A stretch of 64,000 bases of DNA, taken from contig OX442315.1 in NCBI GenBank assembly GCA_949358305.1, forward strand, positions 36,420,427 to 36,484,426, given 5' to 3'. Under the pieces are notes generated by a model that saw only the letters and a program-made list of their open reading frames with translations, made no database searches and had not been told where the DNA came from. Source of the DNA: Strigamia acuminata. Its lineage: Eukaryota; Arthropoda; Chilopoda; Geophilomorpha; Linotaeniidae. This document shows positions 35,542 through 46,136 of this stretch, in pieces. A program made the translations under genes and the position numbers. Within the stretch, counting starts at the first letter, position 1; each line of letters begins with the position of its first letter.

Positions 35542-36630
35542 ATGAGAGAAACCAAAAAAAAGCGAAAATGTTCGGAACAACATGCAGAGGAAAAGCAGCA
35601 ACGATTAATTTCACTGTCAACAATGCTCTACAATTCGCGAGATGATGGAAACACCGATAAAGTTGTATTTGAGTGCCAAGACGGACTTGTCTCTGCCCAT
35701 AAAAGTGTATTGGTTGCGTGCAGTGACTACTTTCGCGCAATGTTCAGTTACAGTAACGTGGAAAATCGTGCAAATAAGGTCTCCATCCCGGACACGACGT
35801 CCGAGGTAATGAATATCATCGTTAAATCCATGTACGCGCAAGAACTGCCTACCAAATTTGAAATTTCAAACAATTTAATGCGTGATATCCTCATCGCTGC
35901 TGATAAAATGCAAATGGACGATTTATTCGACAAATACTGGCCAGCACACGCCAACCCAATAACTGTGAATAACGTTACAAATATTTTGCAGTTGGCAGAA
36001 ATGTTTAATGAAGATGAAACGGTACAAAACATCGTAATATTTGTTTCAGAAAATATGAAAGAAATCGTCGAGACTCGTATTGTGTGTGATTTAACGGCAA
36101 AGCAATTGGAAAGTCTCGTCAGTAGCATAGACGCAGCTCATCTGACTCCTGATCAACTTGGTGAGTTTATTCTTTTTCTGCTCACGAGGGGAACGAAGCA
36201 AACCACCCAAGTAAAAAACAAAACCAAACATGTCGCCACTTTAATATCGAAATGCAATATGGGGAAACTTCCTGAGCACTTTCTTCGGAATCTCGTTTTA
36301 ACCAATGAAGTAGTCGTTAAATCACCAATAATATTGACTATATTCAAACAAGAGATCGTTTCTCGATGGCTAACTATCACTAAGCCGTTAGTCCAAATTC
36401 ATTTTTTTCAAACGATAGGTGTAAAGTGCAACCATTTGATTTCCTATCTAAACCAAGATGGTTGGACGCCGAAATGTGTGCAACTAGATGAGAATAGTGT
36501 CCGGCCAAAATGCTTGCCAGCAGTTTCGAGGACCGGAACCGTGGTTTACTTTGAAAAAGCGGGCTTTCTTAACGATGACAAAAACGGATTTATTGCCCGC
36601 CAAGTACGTCACAATTTTTTGTTAAATTAA
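35542..36630 (+). pseudogene. Truncated BTB-BACK gene, copy 1
   Basis: The ATG at 35542 is the start shared with the intact copy (MRETKKKRK); an upstream in-frame ATG at 35368 exists only because the leader happens to be open. The product of 362 codons contains a BTB/POZ domain (from FECQDGLVSAHKSVLVACSD, about residues 40-140) and most of a BACK-like helical region. It then departs from copy 2 after FLNDDKNGFIARQV and stops, losing about 200 C-terminal residues. BTB-BACK proteins usually serve as CUL3 substrate adaptors. Nucleotide identity to copy 2 is very high, so the duplication is recent. It could still make a short BTB protein able to dimerise, but I regard it as a broken duplicate. 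Confidence 0.75.
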
Positions 36631-37563
36631 AAAAAAATCAATCAAATATGAAATACACAAATACACAACTGAATGAGGAGGAGGAAACATGCAGAAAAGA
36701 AAAAACCACTCGCAAATGCATTTTTTCACCAGCAAATGCATTTCTTCACCTGCAAATGCATTTTTTCATCTGTAAATGCCTTTTTTTCCATCTGTAAATG
36801 CATTTCTTCCATCTGAAAATACATTATTTTTGCTTGAAAACATTTTTGAAGTTTATGACTGATGACTGCAAACAAAAACCAAGTTTCAGAAATAATTTCA
36901 AACTAAAACACTTGATGTCATGAAAAATGGCAAATGCCACTATCAATCAAACCAAACTTGAAAAACCACCAAAACGCTCCGAAATACTCAGCATATCTAC
37001 TTATCTACAGTTCAGTTCTTACTGAAGAAATACAGAAGACATATTCCGAACTAGGCCTGTAGTAGGCCAAAAATGGGGCCAAGAATGACAAAAGAACAGA
37101 AGAAAATAAATGGACCATACCGACCATTTTTTCAAAGAAATACTTGCTGTGAAAATCGCAGAAATGTTAATCGCGTGTTCATGAAACTAATCAACCTTTT
37201 GGAAATCAAATCCGAATTAAATAACGCGAAAAACAAACCGAACACATCATGTCGTCCAGCCAAATCTTGCTTTCCACCTCGCTCGTGCTGATCGAGACGA
37301 AATTACGTGACCGATTATTGTTGAGCGTATCGTATTGTTTATAGCATCGTCATAAAATATCAGTAAAACGAGCAAAACATCGTGGAAATGCACAAAACGA
37401 AGCTTAGAAGTTCCCTTGTTTTCGTGATTACCAATCAGCAATTAGCAATTACCATTTACATCATGACAGATAATCATGTATAATGTGTGGGTTCGAATTC
37501 TCTTCTCCATCTTGAATGAAACGAGTAGAAAATGAAAAATAATTCGCATTTCTAAATCTACAC
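36631..37563. other. Spacer with minisatellite and duplicated tail
   Basis: At about 36706-36830 a 25-27-bp unit containing CTGCAAATGCATTTTTTCA is repeated about five times. From about 37385 to 37567 the sequence matches the region after BTB copy 2 (about 54990-55251), marking the right part of the segmental duplication. No gene is seen. Confidence 0.55.
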
Positions 37564-37579
37564 TTAAAGCCTAGTACTC

Positions 37580-39232
37580 TGTGACGGTGACGACCACAAC
37601 TCCTATCGCATGATAGTACCGGGTATAAGTCGCGTGAATAAGTGATTAAAATACGAGATAATAAAGACAACAGAGTTTCTCAAAACGTGACATTTATTGT
37701 TACTAAACAATATAATTAATCCTAAAGTTATACAAATGACTAATGCCGACATTTGGCAAGTTAAATACAAGTTAAACTATACATGAAATTGGCTGTAAAA
37801 CAGCCCTGAAATAATATGATTACGGTCATTGGTGATCCGGGGTTCGGGAACGGCAAAACGCCCGCTCGACCGAGTATAGATGTCATCAGATAGCCGGGCT
37901 GGCTGTGTCCTCGCGGCTTCCGTCGGCGCTTCGTAATCGTGGAACTGGTTCCTTCGCGTTCCTGGTTCGTATCGTGTAATGGTCCGTGTAATGCTGTCTG
38001 GTTCGATCCGAGAGGTGCGGTTGACTCATGTGCACCGCCACAACTAGGGTTGGAAATTGGTAATGAATAAATGAAGTCATTTATTCGCCAAGGTTCCGCT
38101 TGCGAATTACATTTAATTCGCGATGTTGTGAGTTTAATAAATTAACTCAATAAATTGTATTCAATTTATTGTTACGAATTTGATTCGTCATACAGTGAAA
38201 TAAGTCTCGTGACTTACTTCGGTTGTTAACTTGTTGCCAAGTTTAAACAATTAAGGTGTATTTATCAACTACAAAATATAATAAAGGTTAAACATCGCAA
38301 CACACAATTGCCGTCAAAGTTCGCCTTGCTGAGCAGAACAGTATCGCGCGTGCCCTAAATAACAGTGCGGTGAGAGACGGCACTGGTATTCAGGGGGATA
38401 TAGCCCGCAGTTCTGCACAACAGAATTAATCACCCGAGATACTACTCATAAGTAGACTGCTTTGGCACCATCACCGAAGAGATATAACTTTCCCAAACAC
38501 ATAGTGCTACTGGCGGTAACTGCATGTTTTGCATGCAGACTGCTTTGGCACCATCAGGTGATGGAGTCAATCTCTTGCAGTAACAGTGCTACTGACGGTT
38601 ACTAAATACTTTGGTATCACACGTGATTCTATTGTCCGACCACGAGGATACTTATGCGGGAGGCTTTCTCCTCGGCAAGACCGTTTGACGGAAACATGAA
38701 CAGTCCGAACTTCGCCTTCAGTTGACGGGGGTTGCATGGCTCAGCAGAGCCATGCTATGCATAGTCCGGTAGGACCATGCCCTGAGTAAGAAACAGTTAT
38801 TTGACATGCGGAACATACCAAATAACCAGAAATCAAGAACTAGCTTTACTTCCTGTTGTCAGGGAGTTTTATACTCGGTGGGATTAGGTTCCACCAATCT
38901 CGTATCGCAGGAAGTGGATATGGAGACGCAAATTGGGATTATGCTAATCTTTTAGCATAAACCGGAACGGGATACCGGGGACAGGAAATGGATACACAGA
39001 ACGGAAATACATTCTGAAAATGGGTTTCAGGTCGCGTACCCGTGATAAAGCAAGAATACCTGCTTTGTCTTATTGAGTATTGATAATATAACTTTATATT
39101 ATCGATCTAAATTATATTTAGTCATAGCAAACATAACAATATGTTTTGTGAACCATTTCTATGTAAAATAGTAAGTTCGAGGTTGAATTTGCCGCTAGTA
39201 CTAGTGGCGCCATCTATTGCTAATTTGTCACA
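37580..39232 (-). repeat. 3' LTR (1,653 bp)
   Basis: Bounded by TGTGAC and GTCACA. It matches the other LTR at a constant offset of 11,527 bases with no difference that I could see. On the element strand an AATAAA is at 37698-37693. Two imperfect direct repeats 83 bp apart start with AGACTGCTTTGGCACCATCA (38454 and 38537). Near the left end in element orientation it contains the CTCF-like string AGTGGCGCCATCTAT on the plus strand (about 39203-39217). Confidence 0.95.
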
Positions 39233-39243
39233 CATCCCCCTTA
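39233..39243 (-). other. Polypurine tract
   Basis: On the element strand, AAGGGGGATG directly precedes the 3' LTR. It is the expected plus-strand primer for reverse transcription. Confidence 0.7.
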
Positions 39244-39553
39244 ATAACTAAACATATACTCTTATATTTTATGTTATTCTTTAGGAATATCATTCGTGTC
39301 AAATTCATCCATGTCAATAAATATTTTATTTCCAATATTTATAAGGCCCACGAGTGTTTTTTAATAAACATGTTCTTATCCTTAGGATGCTCAAAAAATG
39401 CTTTTTTATTTTCTCCTTTCAGAGACGGTTATAAAAATAGTTTGGTTATTATTAAAACAATAAACATGAAGTCTTTTCGTATAACGAAGAAGCACTTCTT
39501 ACAAAAATCTTCGTTAAAGAATTTTCTGGTTACATATTATATTTTTGTTTTTA

Positions 39554-41212
39554 TCACAGAACACACAAACAAACTGCTAATTGTTTTAACTTTGAACATG
39601 GCTTAATCTTGACCTTTTCGGTCTCCGTGGCGGGCTTTTGCCTGTCCTTTGAAGAAGACTTTTTGCCACGTTTCTTGGCGGGAAGGGGTTCTTCCGGTTG
39701 CCGATCTATGAAAAATGCAGCGGTCGCAACAACTTCCGTGGTGATGGGCGTTTCGGGTGCTTTATCCCCTGCTTCAGGCTGATCAGTCGATCCGTCTTCT
39801 TCATCGATCATCTTTTTGAGATCTTCGTAGATGTCAATCACCGGGGGCAAAACCAAAATCCAGCCTTCACATATTTGGTTTTTCATCTCAGCTGCGATTT
39901 TTCCCACGAGCAGATTCCAAAGGTGCTCCAAAATGTTGAAGCCCTCAACGCGACGTGGATTCAAGATCATTTGCATGATCCTGGTCACGTATCCTACCGT
40001 TATTTGATCGGGAAGACCCGTAATCAATTGGCGAGAAATTATTATCGCAAGTCGAGCTACGATGGGGTAGTAGTATTCGACTTCCCAAACGAATAACTGT
40101 CCTATCTTGGTGTTCGGGGGAACTTGGTAGGGTTCGATTAAGAATTCGTTCGAAATCCCGTGTTCCGCGATATTTGGCATGGGAACCAATGTGGCTTCTT
40201 CCGTTTGGGTCGCGTTATCTACGCAGACAACACTTGGCATTTTTTCCAAACCCATTTGAAGACCAAGGGGCGTTCTTCGCGAATTCATAAATTCGGGATC
40301 CTCGTATACAGCTTTGCCATCGTTAGATAGTAAAGCCTTACAAAGGTGGCAGGTTGCCCATTTTCGGGGTACTGGATCGAACAACCCTTTAACCACGAAT
40401 GAAACAAACTTGGGGTTCCAGGGTTGGATTTTCAATCGTCGTTTTGATCCGAGACAATTCCCGCATGATGCTAAATGGCACCCTGTCCCGGAGCCGGACA
40501 TCCAACCAACCCCGAAACAGAAGGGGCACGGTATTTCGCCCTTTGCGAGCTCCAAATTGTCGTGTGGAATTCCCAATTCTAAGTCACGATCGCAGGCGGC
40601 TTTTCGACGCAGTGCCTTTTCTTGCTTATTAGCTGCTCTTTGTTGAGCAGTCATCGGCTGTAGTTTGGGGGCTCTCGTGGACACAAACGTACGTTTTACT
40701 CTGGCCGTATTATATCTTGGGGTATACACTACTTCGCGCGAAGTCGTGGGTGGCGGCGAGTCGTAATGGACGTACTCTCGCTGTTTACGTTTGTTGTCTT
40801 GGTGGCGATTTCCCTCGGGATTTCGATTCGCCTCTAATTGGACAATCTCGTCCAGACTTCTCTCATGAGAGGTCGACGAATCGTTCATTCGACTCGTACT
40901 TGGTTTAGGGATCGACTGTAAAGGATGGCTTTTGGAAAAACTGTCCTTTTTTGGTATAATGAAGGTTTCTTGGGTAACCTCCATCGCCGTTTTGGGTACA
41001 GCCGTTTTTGGGCGAATTTCCTTTGGGAGAGCGTCTGGGTTGTTTCGGGCCCAGGTTAATATGTCCCATCCTTTTTGGTCGAGCACAATAGGAGTATTTG
41101 GCGCTCCCGGGACCGTTACGATGGTCGGGTTGACTGTTGGCGTGTCTTCTTCCTCCGAAGAACTCGACTGAATCACAATTCGCCGCTTTTTAATTGGTAT
41201 CTTCTTGACCAT
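39554..41212 (-). CDS. Third ORF of the Ty3/gypsy element, Cys/His cluster, function unknown
   Basis: An intact 552-codon frame lies downstream of pol, beginning with an ATG (41212) about 590 bp after the pol stop. The N-terminus is basic then acidic (MVKKIPIKKRRI, SSSSEEED), followed by a Ser/Pro-rich low-complexity region to about residue 200. A Cys/His cluster follows at about residues 229-290: CPFCFGVGW, CHLASCGNC and CHLC, in the pattern C-x2-C-x12-C-x4-C-x2-C plus a later C-x2-C. After that comes a mostly helical region and a Lys-rich tail. There is no signal peptide or convincing membrane anchor, so the envelope-like role usual for ORFs in this position is not supported. The CxxCxGxG style recalls DnaJ-type zinc ribbons; RNA or DNA binding is the simplest guess. 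Expression would need a spliced or separate mRNA. Confidence 0.75.
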   Translation of the reverse strand: MVKKIPIKKRRIVIQSSSSEEEDTPTVNPTIVTVPGAPNTPIVLDQKGWDILTWARNNPDALPKEIRPKTAVPKTAMEVTQETFIIPKKDSFSKSHPLQSIPKPSTSRMNDSSTSHERSLDEIVQLEANRNPEGNRHQDNKRKQREYVHYDSPPPTTSREVVYTPRYNTARVKRTFVSTRAPKLQPMTAQQRAANKQEKALRRKAACDRDLELGIPHDNLELAKGEIPCPFCFGVGWMSGSGTGCHLASCGNCLGSKRRLKIQPWNPKFVSFVVKGLFDPVPRKWATCHLCKALLSNDGKAVYEDPEFMNSRRTPLGLQMGLEKMPSVVCVDNATQTEEATLVPMPNIAEHGISNEFLIEPYQVPPNTKIGQLFVWEVEYYYPIVARLAIIISRQLITGLPDQITVGYVTRIMQMILNPRRVEGFNILEHLWNLLVGKIAAEMKNQICEGWILVLPPVIDIYEDLKKMIDEEDGSTDQPEAGDKAPETPITTEVVATAAFFIDRQPEEPLPAKKRGKKSSSKDRQKPATETEKVKIKPCSKLKQLAVCLCVL

Positions 41213-41804
41213 AATTCTACAAATATAGAAAACGTTTTAGTTTTATTTGCAATACTTTTGTATGCGCGCGCCCTCTATGGAGAAGACGCGTAACTCAATT
41301 TACGAATTTTATAATTATAATTCGTTACAACTTTTCACTTTTGTGCATTGATAATTTCATCGAACTTACGAAAATGTCCTGCTTCCTTTAGAAGCGTAGC
41401 TTGTAGAATTCTAAGTGTAGTCGCCTCGACGATAACTTGGAGTTTAGAGCACGTGGCTTTCAAATCCTCCGCCGCTAGTAAACGAATTCCGCTGGTTCGT
41501 ATTTCTTCGAATATTCAAAGAAATTTCATGATATATAGATATAACTTTATATGCATAATCATAATACCTGTATTCGCTGATTTATAGCTAACAATGTCAA
41601 CGCGTTTGACCGTGATTTTCGTTGAATTCGACAAAGTTCTTCTCCTCTCACGTGTGTGTTAGAAGACTGAATATAGAACGAATCTTTTACTCTCCACCCG
41701 GGGTCATAATTTATCAGGTGACTTCGCGAATTTTCAATTTGAATATTCAATATCCGATTTAAATCAATATCTTTTAGAATATTCTTTTTATATTAAGAAT
41801 CTTT

Positions 41805-44800
41805 TTAACGACGTTCTTGAATCATCTGCACAAAATCCGTAGTGTATTTCGGATTTGGCCTCGAAGTTCTTTTCGGTCTCGAGATTATTTCCGGAAGGTC
41901 AGCTGTTCGCTTCCGTTTATTCGAGTTATTACTTCGTGTATCGATAATCTCGTTTCCATTTTCATTTGAGGTAGGAATTATTCTTTCTTCTTGTTCAAGA
42001 CTTTCTTGAGGAAGTTCTTCCATATCTTGATTATCTAATTCTTGTGAATTAGATTTGTTAAATTCGGAATTTGCCGACATCCAATCAGGGTTTGGGTGAT
42101 CTTCCAATTTTCCTTTTTTCTGACCCAGAGTCCATGTCTCAATCGGGTATGAAGGGATATACGGGGTGAGATCATCCGTATTTATTGATGGTTCAATTGA
42201 ATCATCTAATAATTTTCGTAAGGCGTATGCACCTCCTGTTAATACGGCCGTGATTTCCCACGGTCCGTCTCGTTTTTCAGCAAATCCTTTAATAATGCCT
42301 TTGTCTTGATTGGAAAGAATATGTGTATTTTTCCAGACTAAATCACCTACTTCATATTTGCAAATATGAAATTTATTACGGTGAATTCTGTCGTGTTTCT
42401 CGTAATTTAGTTGGATCCTACGGTGCATTTCTTGGTGTGCTCTTCGTAGAATCCCGAGTAAATTAAACACGAATTCCTCAGGGTTATTTTTATCGAATTT
42501 ATTCGCGTGTTGAATAATTCGCGGGTCGAAAGGTAGTGTTACTATTCTTCCCGTATTTAATAAAAATGGCGTCGATCCGGTTGCTTCGGATTTTGCCGTC
42601 CTGGATGCAAATGCAAATTCATTCAGAAAACGTGGCCAGTGAGAGTGCACATCAGAATAAATTGCAAGCATTATTTTGATATCCCTGTTTGCCCGTTCTG
42701 TGGGGTTGGCCTGAGCATGATAAGGACTTATATGAGTCATTTTAATGTTGTGCCTTTTACAGAAACCCTCATAGATGGTGGATGCGAACTGTTTTCCATT
42801 ATCGCTGATAATTTTCCTGGGGTAACCCCATCTATGTACGATATCACCTAATTTTGTTATAATTGCTTCACTTGAAGCTTTGCTTAATGGGGCTAATTCT
42901 ACCCATTTAGTACATTGATCGATTCCTACTAAAATATATTTATGTTGGTATTGTCCAGCGGGTTTGGGACCCATGAAGTCTAAACAAAGAACTTCCCATG
43001 GCTGTGCCATATTGTGAGGAGTATAACTCGCTCTGTGTTTGCGGTGTTGACTAGGTTTGTATTGTTGGCAATGAACACAACTACGAACATAATTACACGT
43101 GTCTTTGCTCATTTTAGGCCAATAATAGATGAGTTTCGCTCGTTCGAGCGTTTTACTCATCCCCGCGTGTCCACTTAACGGATGTCCGTGGCATGCGAAC
43201 AACACTCGTCGTACTAAAGACGGTGGAATCACCGCTTTAAATCCGTTGCCGGAATCATTTAATTCTTCTTCAAATGTTGGTTTGAAGAAGATTAACATTT
43301 CAGAATCATTACTATTCTCATCTTCATTATCATGATTTTCTTTGAAATCTAGTTGGTAGCCTTTGATGTCTTTCATCCATCGCTTAGTTTTCCTATTTTT
43401 CTTTTGTTCAACTTCATCTAACTTTAGATGAGTTATTATTTTTCTGCATTCGTAATCTTTGAGCTGAGCTTCGATGATTTCTGCTCTGGTAGGAGGAACT
43501 ATACTTAGTACTTCGGTTAACGCACTAAATAAAGTTTCTGGTTCAACATGACCTTTCTCCCCCTTTTCCAAAGAATTATTTAATTTTTTGGAATAATCAA
43601 ACTTTACTGACACGTTTGTTAAGAACTGACAAGGTTTTGGTTCTTCTCTACGAGTAACTTCTTTATTTCCGTCCCACTCGGGCCAGAATTGAGTTATTTC
43701 TGTGGGTTCGATATAATCATCCTTCGGAATGTCTTCAATACTCAAAGGAGCTCTTGAAAATGCGTCTGCGACTTGATTTTGAGTACCACGACGATACTTA
43801 ATTTTAAAGGCGCCGCATTGCAGTTTAATTGCCCATCGGCCAAAACGACCAGAAGGTTCTGGCGTCCCCATTAGCCATTTTAAGGCTTCTGCATCTGACT
43901 CCAGGGTGAAAGACGTGTATTCTATGTAAGGGCGGAAACGTTCTACAGCCCATACTACCGCTAGACACTCTAGTTCGGGAGTAGTGTAACGTTGCTCGGC
44001 TCCTCGAAGTACGCGACTAGCGTAAGCTACGGGTCTTGGAGTTTTAATCCATTTGTCCTTGTTTTTGTCAAGAAAATCCACATCTTGGCATAATACCGCT
44101 CCTAATCCTGAATGTGAAGCGTCCGTTAGAATCACAAAGGGTTCGAGCATATTAGGCATTAATAAAACTTGAGTTTCGTCGCATAAGATGTCTTTAATTC
44201 TTTCGAAAGCGTCCATTTGCTCTTGTCCCCAGACAAAAGTTGCTTTCTCATGCATTATGCTAGTCAGTGGAGTAGCAATTTCACCGTGGTTAGGAATAAA
44301 CTTCCTAAAGAAATTTGCCAACCCGTGAAACCTTTGAACATCTTTCGATGTTTTTGGGGTTGGAAATTTTCGTACTGACGCGATTTTGTCAGGATCCGGG
44401 GCCAATCCATTTGGAGTGATTAAATGTCCCAGAAATTTTAGCGTAGTTCTGCCGAACTTAGACTTTTCTTTATTTACGGACAAGTTGGCTTTGTCTAGTC
44501 GTTCTAAGACATCTTTGATGTGACCGAGATGTTGGTCCCAGGTCTGAGAAAAGATGATTACATCGTCTAAATAGACTAATGCATGTTTATATAACGCGTC
44601 ACCCATAACTTGTTCCATTAGAGCTTGAAATGTACAAGGCGCGTTACATAACCCAAATGGCATACGTACAAATTGATAGTTGCCTTTTGGAGTATAGAAA
44701 GCAGTTTTCTGCTTATCTTCATCTTCCATCTCTACTTGATAATATCCTTTTGTAAGGTCAAGTGAGGTGAAGTATTTTGCCTGATTCGTATTGTGCATGA

Positions 44801-46130
44801 GCAAATCAATACTGGGCATTTGGATTGCATTGATTTCGGTGATCGCATTTAGCCATCGGTAATCAATACATAACCTATATGTGCCATTTGGTTTGGCAAC
44901 TATTACGGGATGACTTATATAAGGTCCCGTAGATTTCTCAATGAGATTCTCTGCTTCTAGCTCTTCAACTAGTTTGGTCATAATCGCAATTTTAGCTGGA
45001 TTGTACATGCGAAATGGTTGTTTTTTCCATTTCGCGTCCTTTTTAAACGTAATCTTATGTTTAGCAAGGTTCGTACAACCAACTTTGTCCCGAAAGACGT
45101 GCTTGATTCCGGAAATTACTTCTAGTAATTTGGTCTTTTCCTCGTCGGAGCAATCACAATCTTTCACCAACAATTCTTCCCAATTGTCGGGTGTATGAGT
45201 GATTGTTCCGTCGTTTTTTATTGTGCGTAACCTCGCTAGACTGTCATTAAGTTCGTTATCTACGTAAGGCGCAGTCCAACCAGGTTTGTTGTCACAATCA
45301 AATTCAGCTCGTGCTGGATTTAAATTGATTGTGGTACGACGCATAAAATTGTGTCCTAAAATTAGGCCACACACATTTCTGTCTAAAATGATGAAATTCA
45401 TTGGAGTGAATTCTACTCCATCCGCCCATTGAACACAAAGGGTTATTTGCCCTAACGGGATATGAGTTATGCCGACGGCACAAACTTTCATATTTCGGGG
45501 GCAATCTTGAATGAAGTCAGGGGAGGCACAAGTACTGTCAAGTAATTGTAATCCAATAAAACATTGGGTGGCTCCTGAATCCATTAAAGCATTATAGGTG
45601 AGTCCACCTATTGTTACTTTCATTCGGGGGTCGTCGATACTGTTTCCCAAACGTTTGATGCGTTCAACTACTTCAGCTCTCTTGAGCTGATGTTCTTTGA
45701 CATATTTACGAAGTCTATGATGTCTAGATAATTTCGAGGAGATATCTAAATTTTCCATCATGGCCTCCAAACTTTCGCATACTCCTCCACTAGAACTAGT
45801 GGTTTCCTCTCGAACAGGAGGATTTATAGCGCTTTCAACTATTGCATTCAAGGACTCTCGCCAAGATTCGTCCCCCTTATCCGTAGGAAAGAGGTCGTCA
45901 TCGAATGATGTAAACGGATTTTCAGTCTCTTCCACCGAAAAAGGAGTGTTAGGATAAGGTTCCTTAAATGCATACTTTGGATTTCTTTTCCTAGTTTTAC
46001 GATTAGGTCGTTTAATTTCCTCATCTTGAATTACTAATTTATTCAGCGTTTCGTTTAAAACATTTTCTATTTCTGAGGATAATGTACTACTCTGGTTTTT
46101 TAGGGGGTTTTCGGTAACCCCCTCTACTAG
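41805..46130 (-). CDS. pol: Ty3/gypsy pol, expressed by -1 frameshift
   Basis: This frame lacks a suitable ATG at its head and is entered by a -1 slip at the end of gag, giving about 1,441 codons. Domains in order: aspartic protease with MDSGATQCF (about 45570); reverse transcriptase with FGLCNAPCTFQ and the YLDD box (about 44560-44580); RNase H with FVILTDASHSGLGAVL (about 44100-44140); integrase with the HHCC zinc domain (HGHPLSGHAG, CVHCQQ, about 43070-43190) and the catalytic triad in LCLDFMG (about 42985), IISDNGKQF (about 42800) and NPTERANRD (about 42695). The second Asp and the Glu are separated by 34 residues by my count. A basic tail (RPKRTSRPNPK) ends the protein. No stop or frameshift is seen, so it should be functional. 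Confidence 0.93.
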   Translation of the reverse strand, partial: LVEGVTENPLKNQSSTLSSEIENVLNETLNKLVIQDEEIKRPNRKTRKRNPKYAFKEPYPNTPFSVEETENPFTSFDDDLFPTDKGDESWRESLNAIVESAINPPVREETTSSSGGVCESLEAMMENLDISSKLSRHHRLRKYVKEHQLKRAEVVERIKRLGNSIDDPRMKVTIGGLTYNALMDSGATQCFIGLQLLDSTCASPDFIQDCPRNMKVCAVGITHIPLGQITLCVQWADGVEFTPMNFIILDRNVCGLILGHNFMRRTTINLNPARAEFDCDNKPGWTAPYVDNELNDSLARLRTIKNDGTITHTPDNWEELLVKDCDCSDEEKTKLLEVISGIKHVFRDKVGCTNLAKHKITFKKDAKWKKQPFRMYNPAKIAIMTKLVEELEAENLIEKSTGPYISHPVIVAKPNGTYRLCIDYRWLNAITEINAIQMPSIDLLMHNTNQAKYFTSLDLTKGYYQVEMEDEDKQKTAFYTPKGNYQFVRMPFGLCNAPCTFQALMEQVMGDALYKHALVYLDDVIIFSQTWDQHLGHIKDVLERLDKANLSVNKEKSKFGRTTLKFLGHLITPNGLAPDPDKIASVRKFPTPKTSKDVQRFHGLANFFRKFIPNHGEIATPLTSIMHEKATFVWGQEQMDAFERIKDILCDETQVLLMPNMLEPFVILTDASHSGLGAVLCQDVDFLDKNKDKWIKTPRPVAYASRVLRGAEQRYTTPELECLAVVWAVERFRPYIEYTSFTLESDAEALKWLMGTPEPSGRFGRWAIKLQCGAFKIKYRRGTQNQVADAFSRAPLSIEDIPKDDYIEPTEITQFWPEWDGNKEVTRREEPKPCQFLTNVSVKFDYSKKLNNSLEKGEKGHVEPETLFSALTEVLSIVPPTRAEIIEAQLKDYECRKIITHLKLDEVEQKKNRKTKRWMKDIKGYQLDFKENHDNEDENSNDSEMLIFFKPTFEEELNDSGNGFKAVIPPSLVRRVLFACHGHPLSGHAGMSKTLERAKLIYYWPKMSKDTCNYVRSCVHCQQYKPSQHRKHRASYTPHNMAQPWEVLCLDFMGPKPAGQYQHKYILVGIDQCTKWVELAPLSKASSEAIITKLGDIVHRWGYPRKIISDNGKQFASTIYEGFCKRHNIKMTHISPYHAQANPTERANRDIKIMLAIYSDVHSHWPRFLNEFAFASRTAKSEATGSTPFLLNTGRIVTLPFDPRIIQHANKFDKNNPEEFVFNLLGILRRAHQEMHRRIQLNYEKHDRIHRNKFHICKYEVGDLVWKNTHILSNQDKGIIKGFAEKRDGPWEITAVLTGGAYALRKLLDDSIEPSINTDDLTPYIPSYPIETWTLGQKKGKLEDHPNPDWMSANSEFNKSNSQELDNQDMEELPQESLEQEERIIPTSNENGNEIIDTRSNNSNKRKRTADLPEIISRPKRTSRPNPKYTTDFVQMIQERR

Positions 46131-46136
46131 TTTTTT
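46102..46136 (-). promoter_or_regulatory. -1 ribosomal frameshift signal at the gag-pol junction
   Basis: On the element strand the slippery heptamer A AAA AAC (46136-46130, in gag phase) sits directly before the gag stop TAG (46129-46127). After a 6-nt spacer TAGTAG comes a perfect 8-bp hairpin: AGGGGGTT, loop ACCGAA, AACCCCCT (46123-46102). Slip site, spacer length and stem all fit the classical pattern. The -1 frame runs from here into pol. Confidence 0.9.

Noticed and set aside
37886-38080. Small minus-strand frame present in both LTRs
   Set aside because: Identical in both only because the LTRs are identical; no coding signature.
39554-41212. Third retrotransposon ORF as an envelope gene
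   Set aside because: No signal peptide, no membrane anchor, no furin-like site; instead a Cys/His cluster and charged low-complexity regions.
45933-45935. GTG as the start of pol
   Set aside because: The frame is open further upstream to the gag end and a -1 frameshift signal explains entry.
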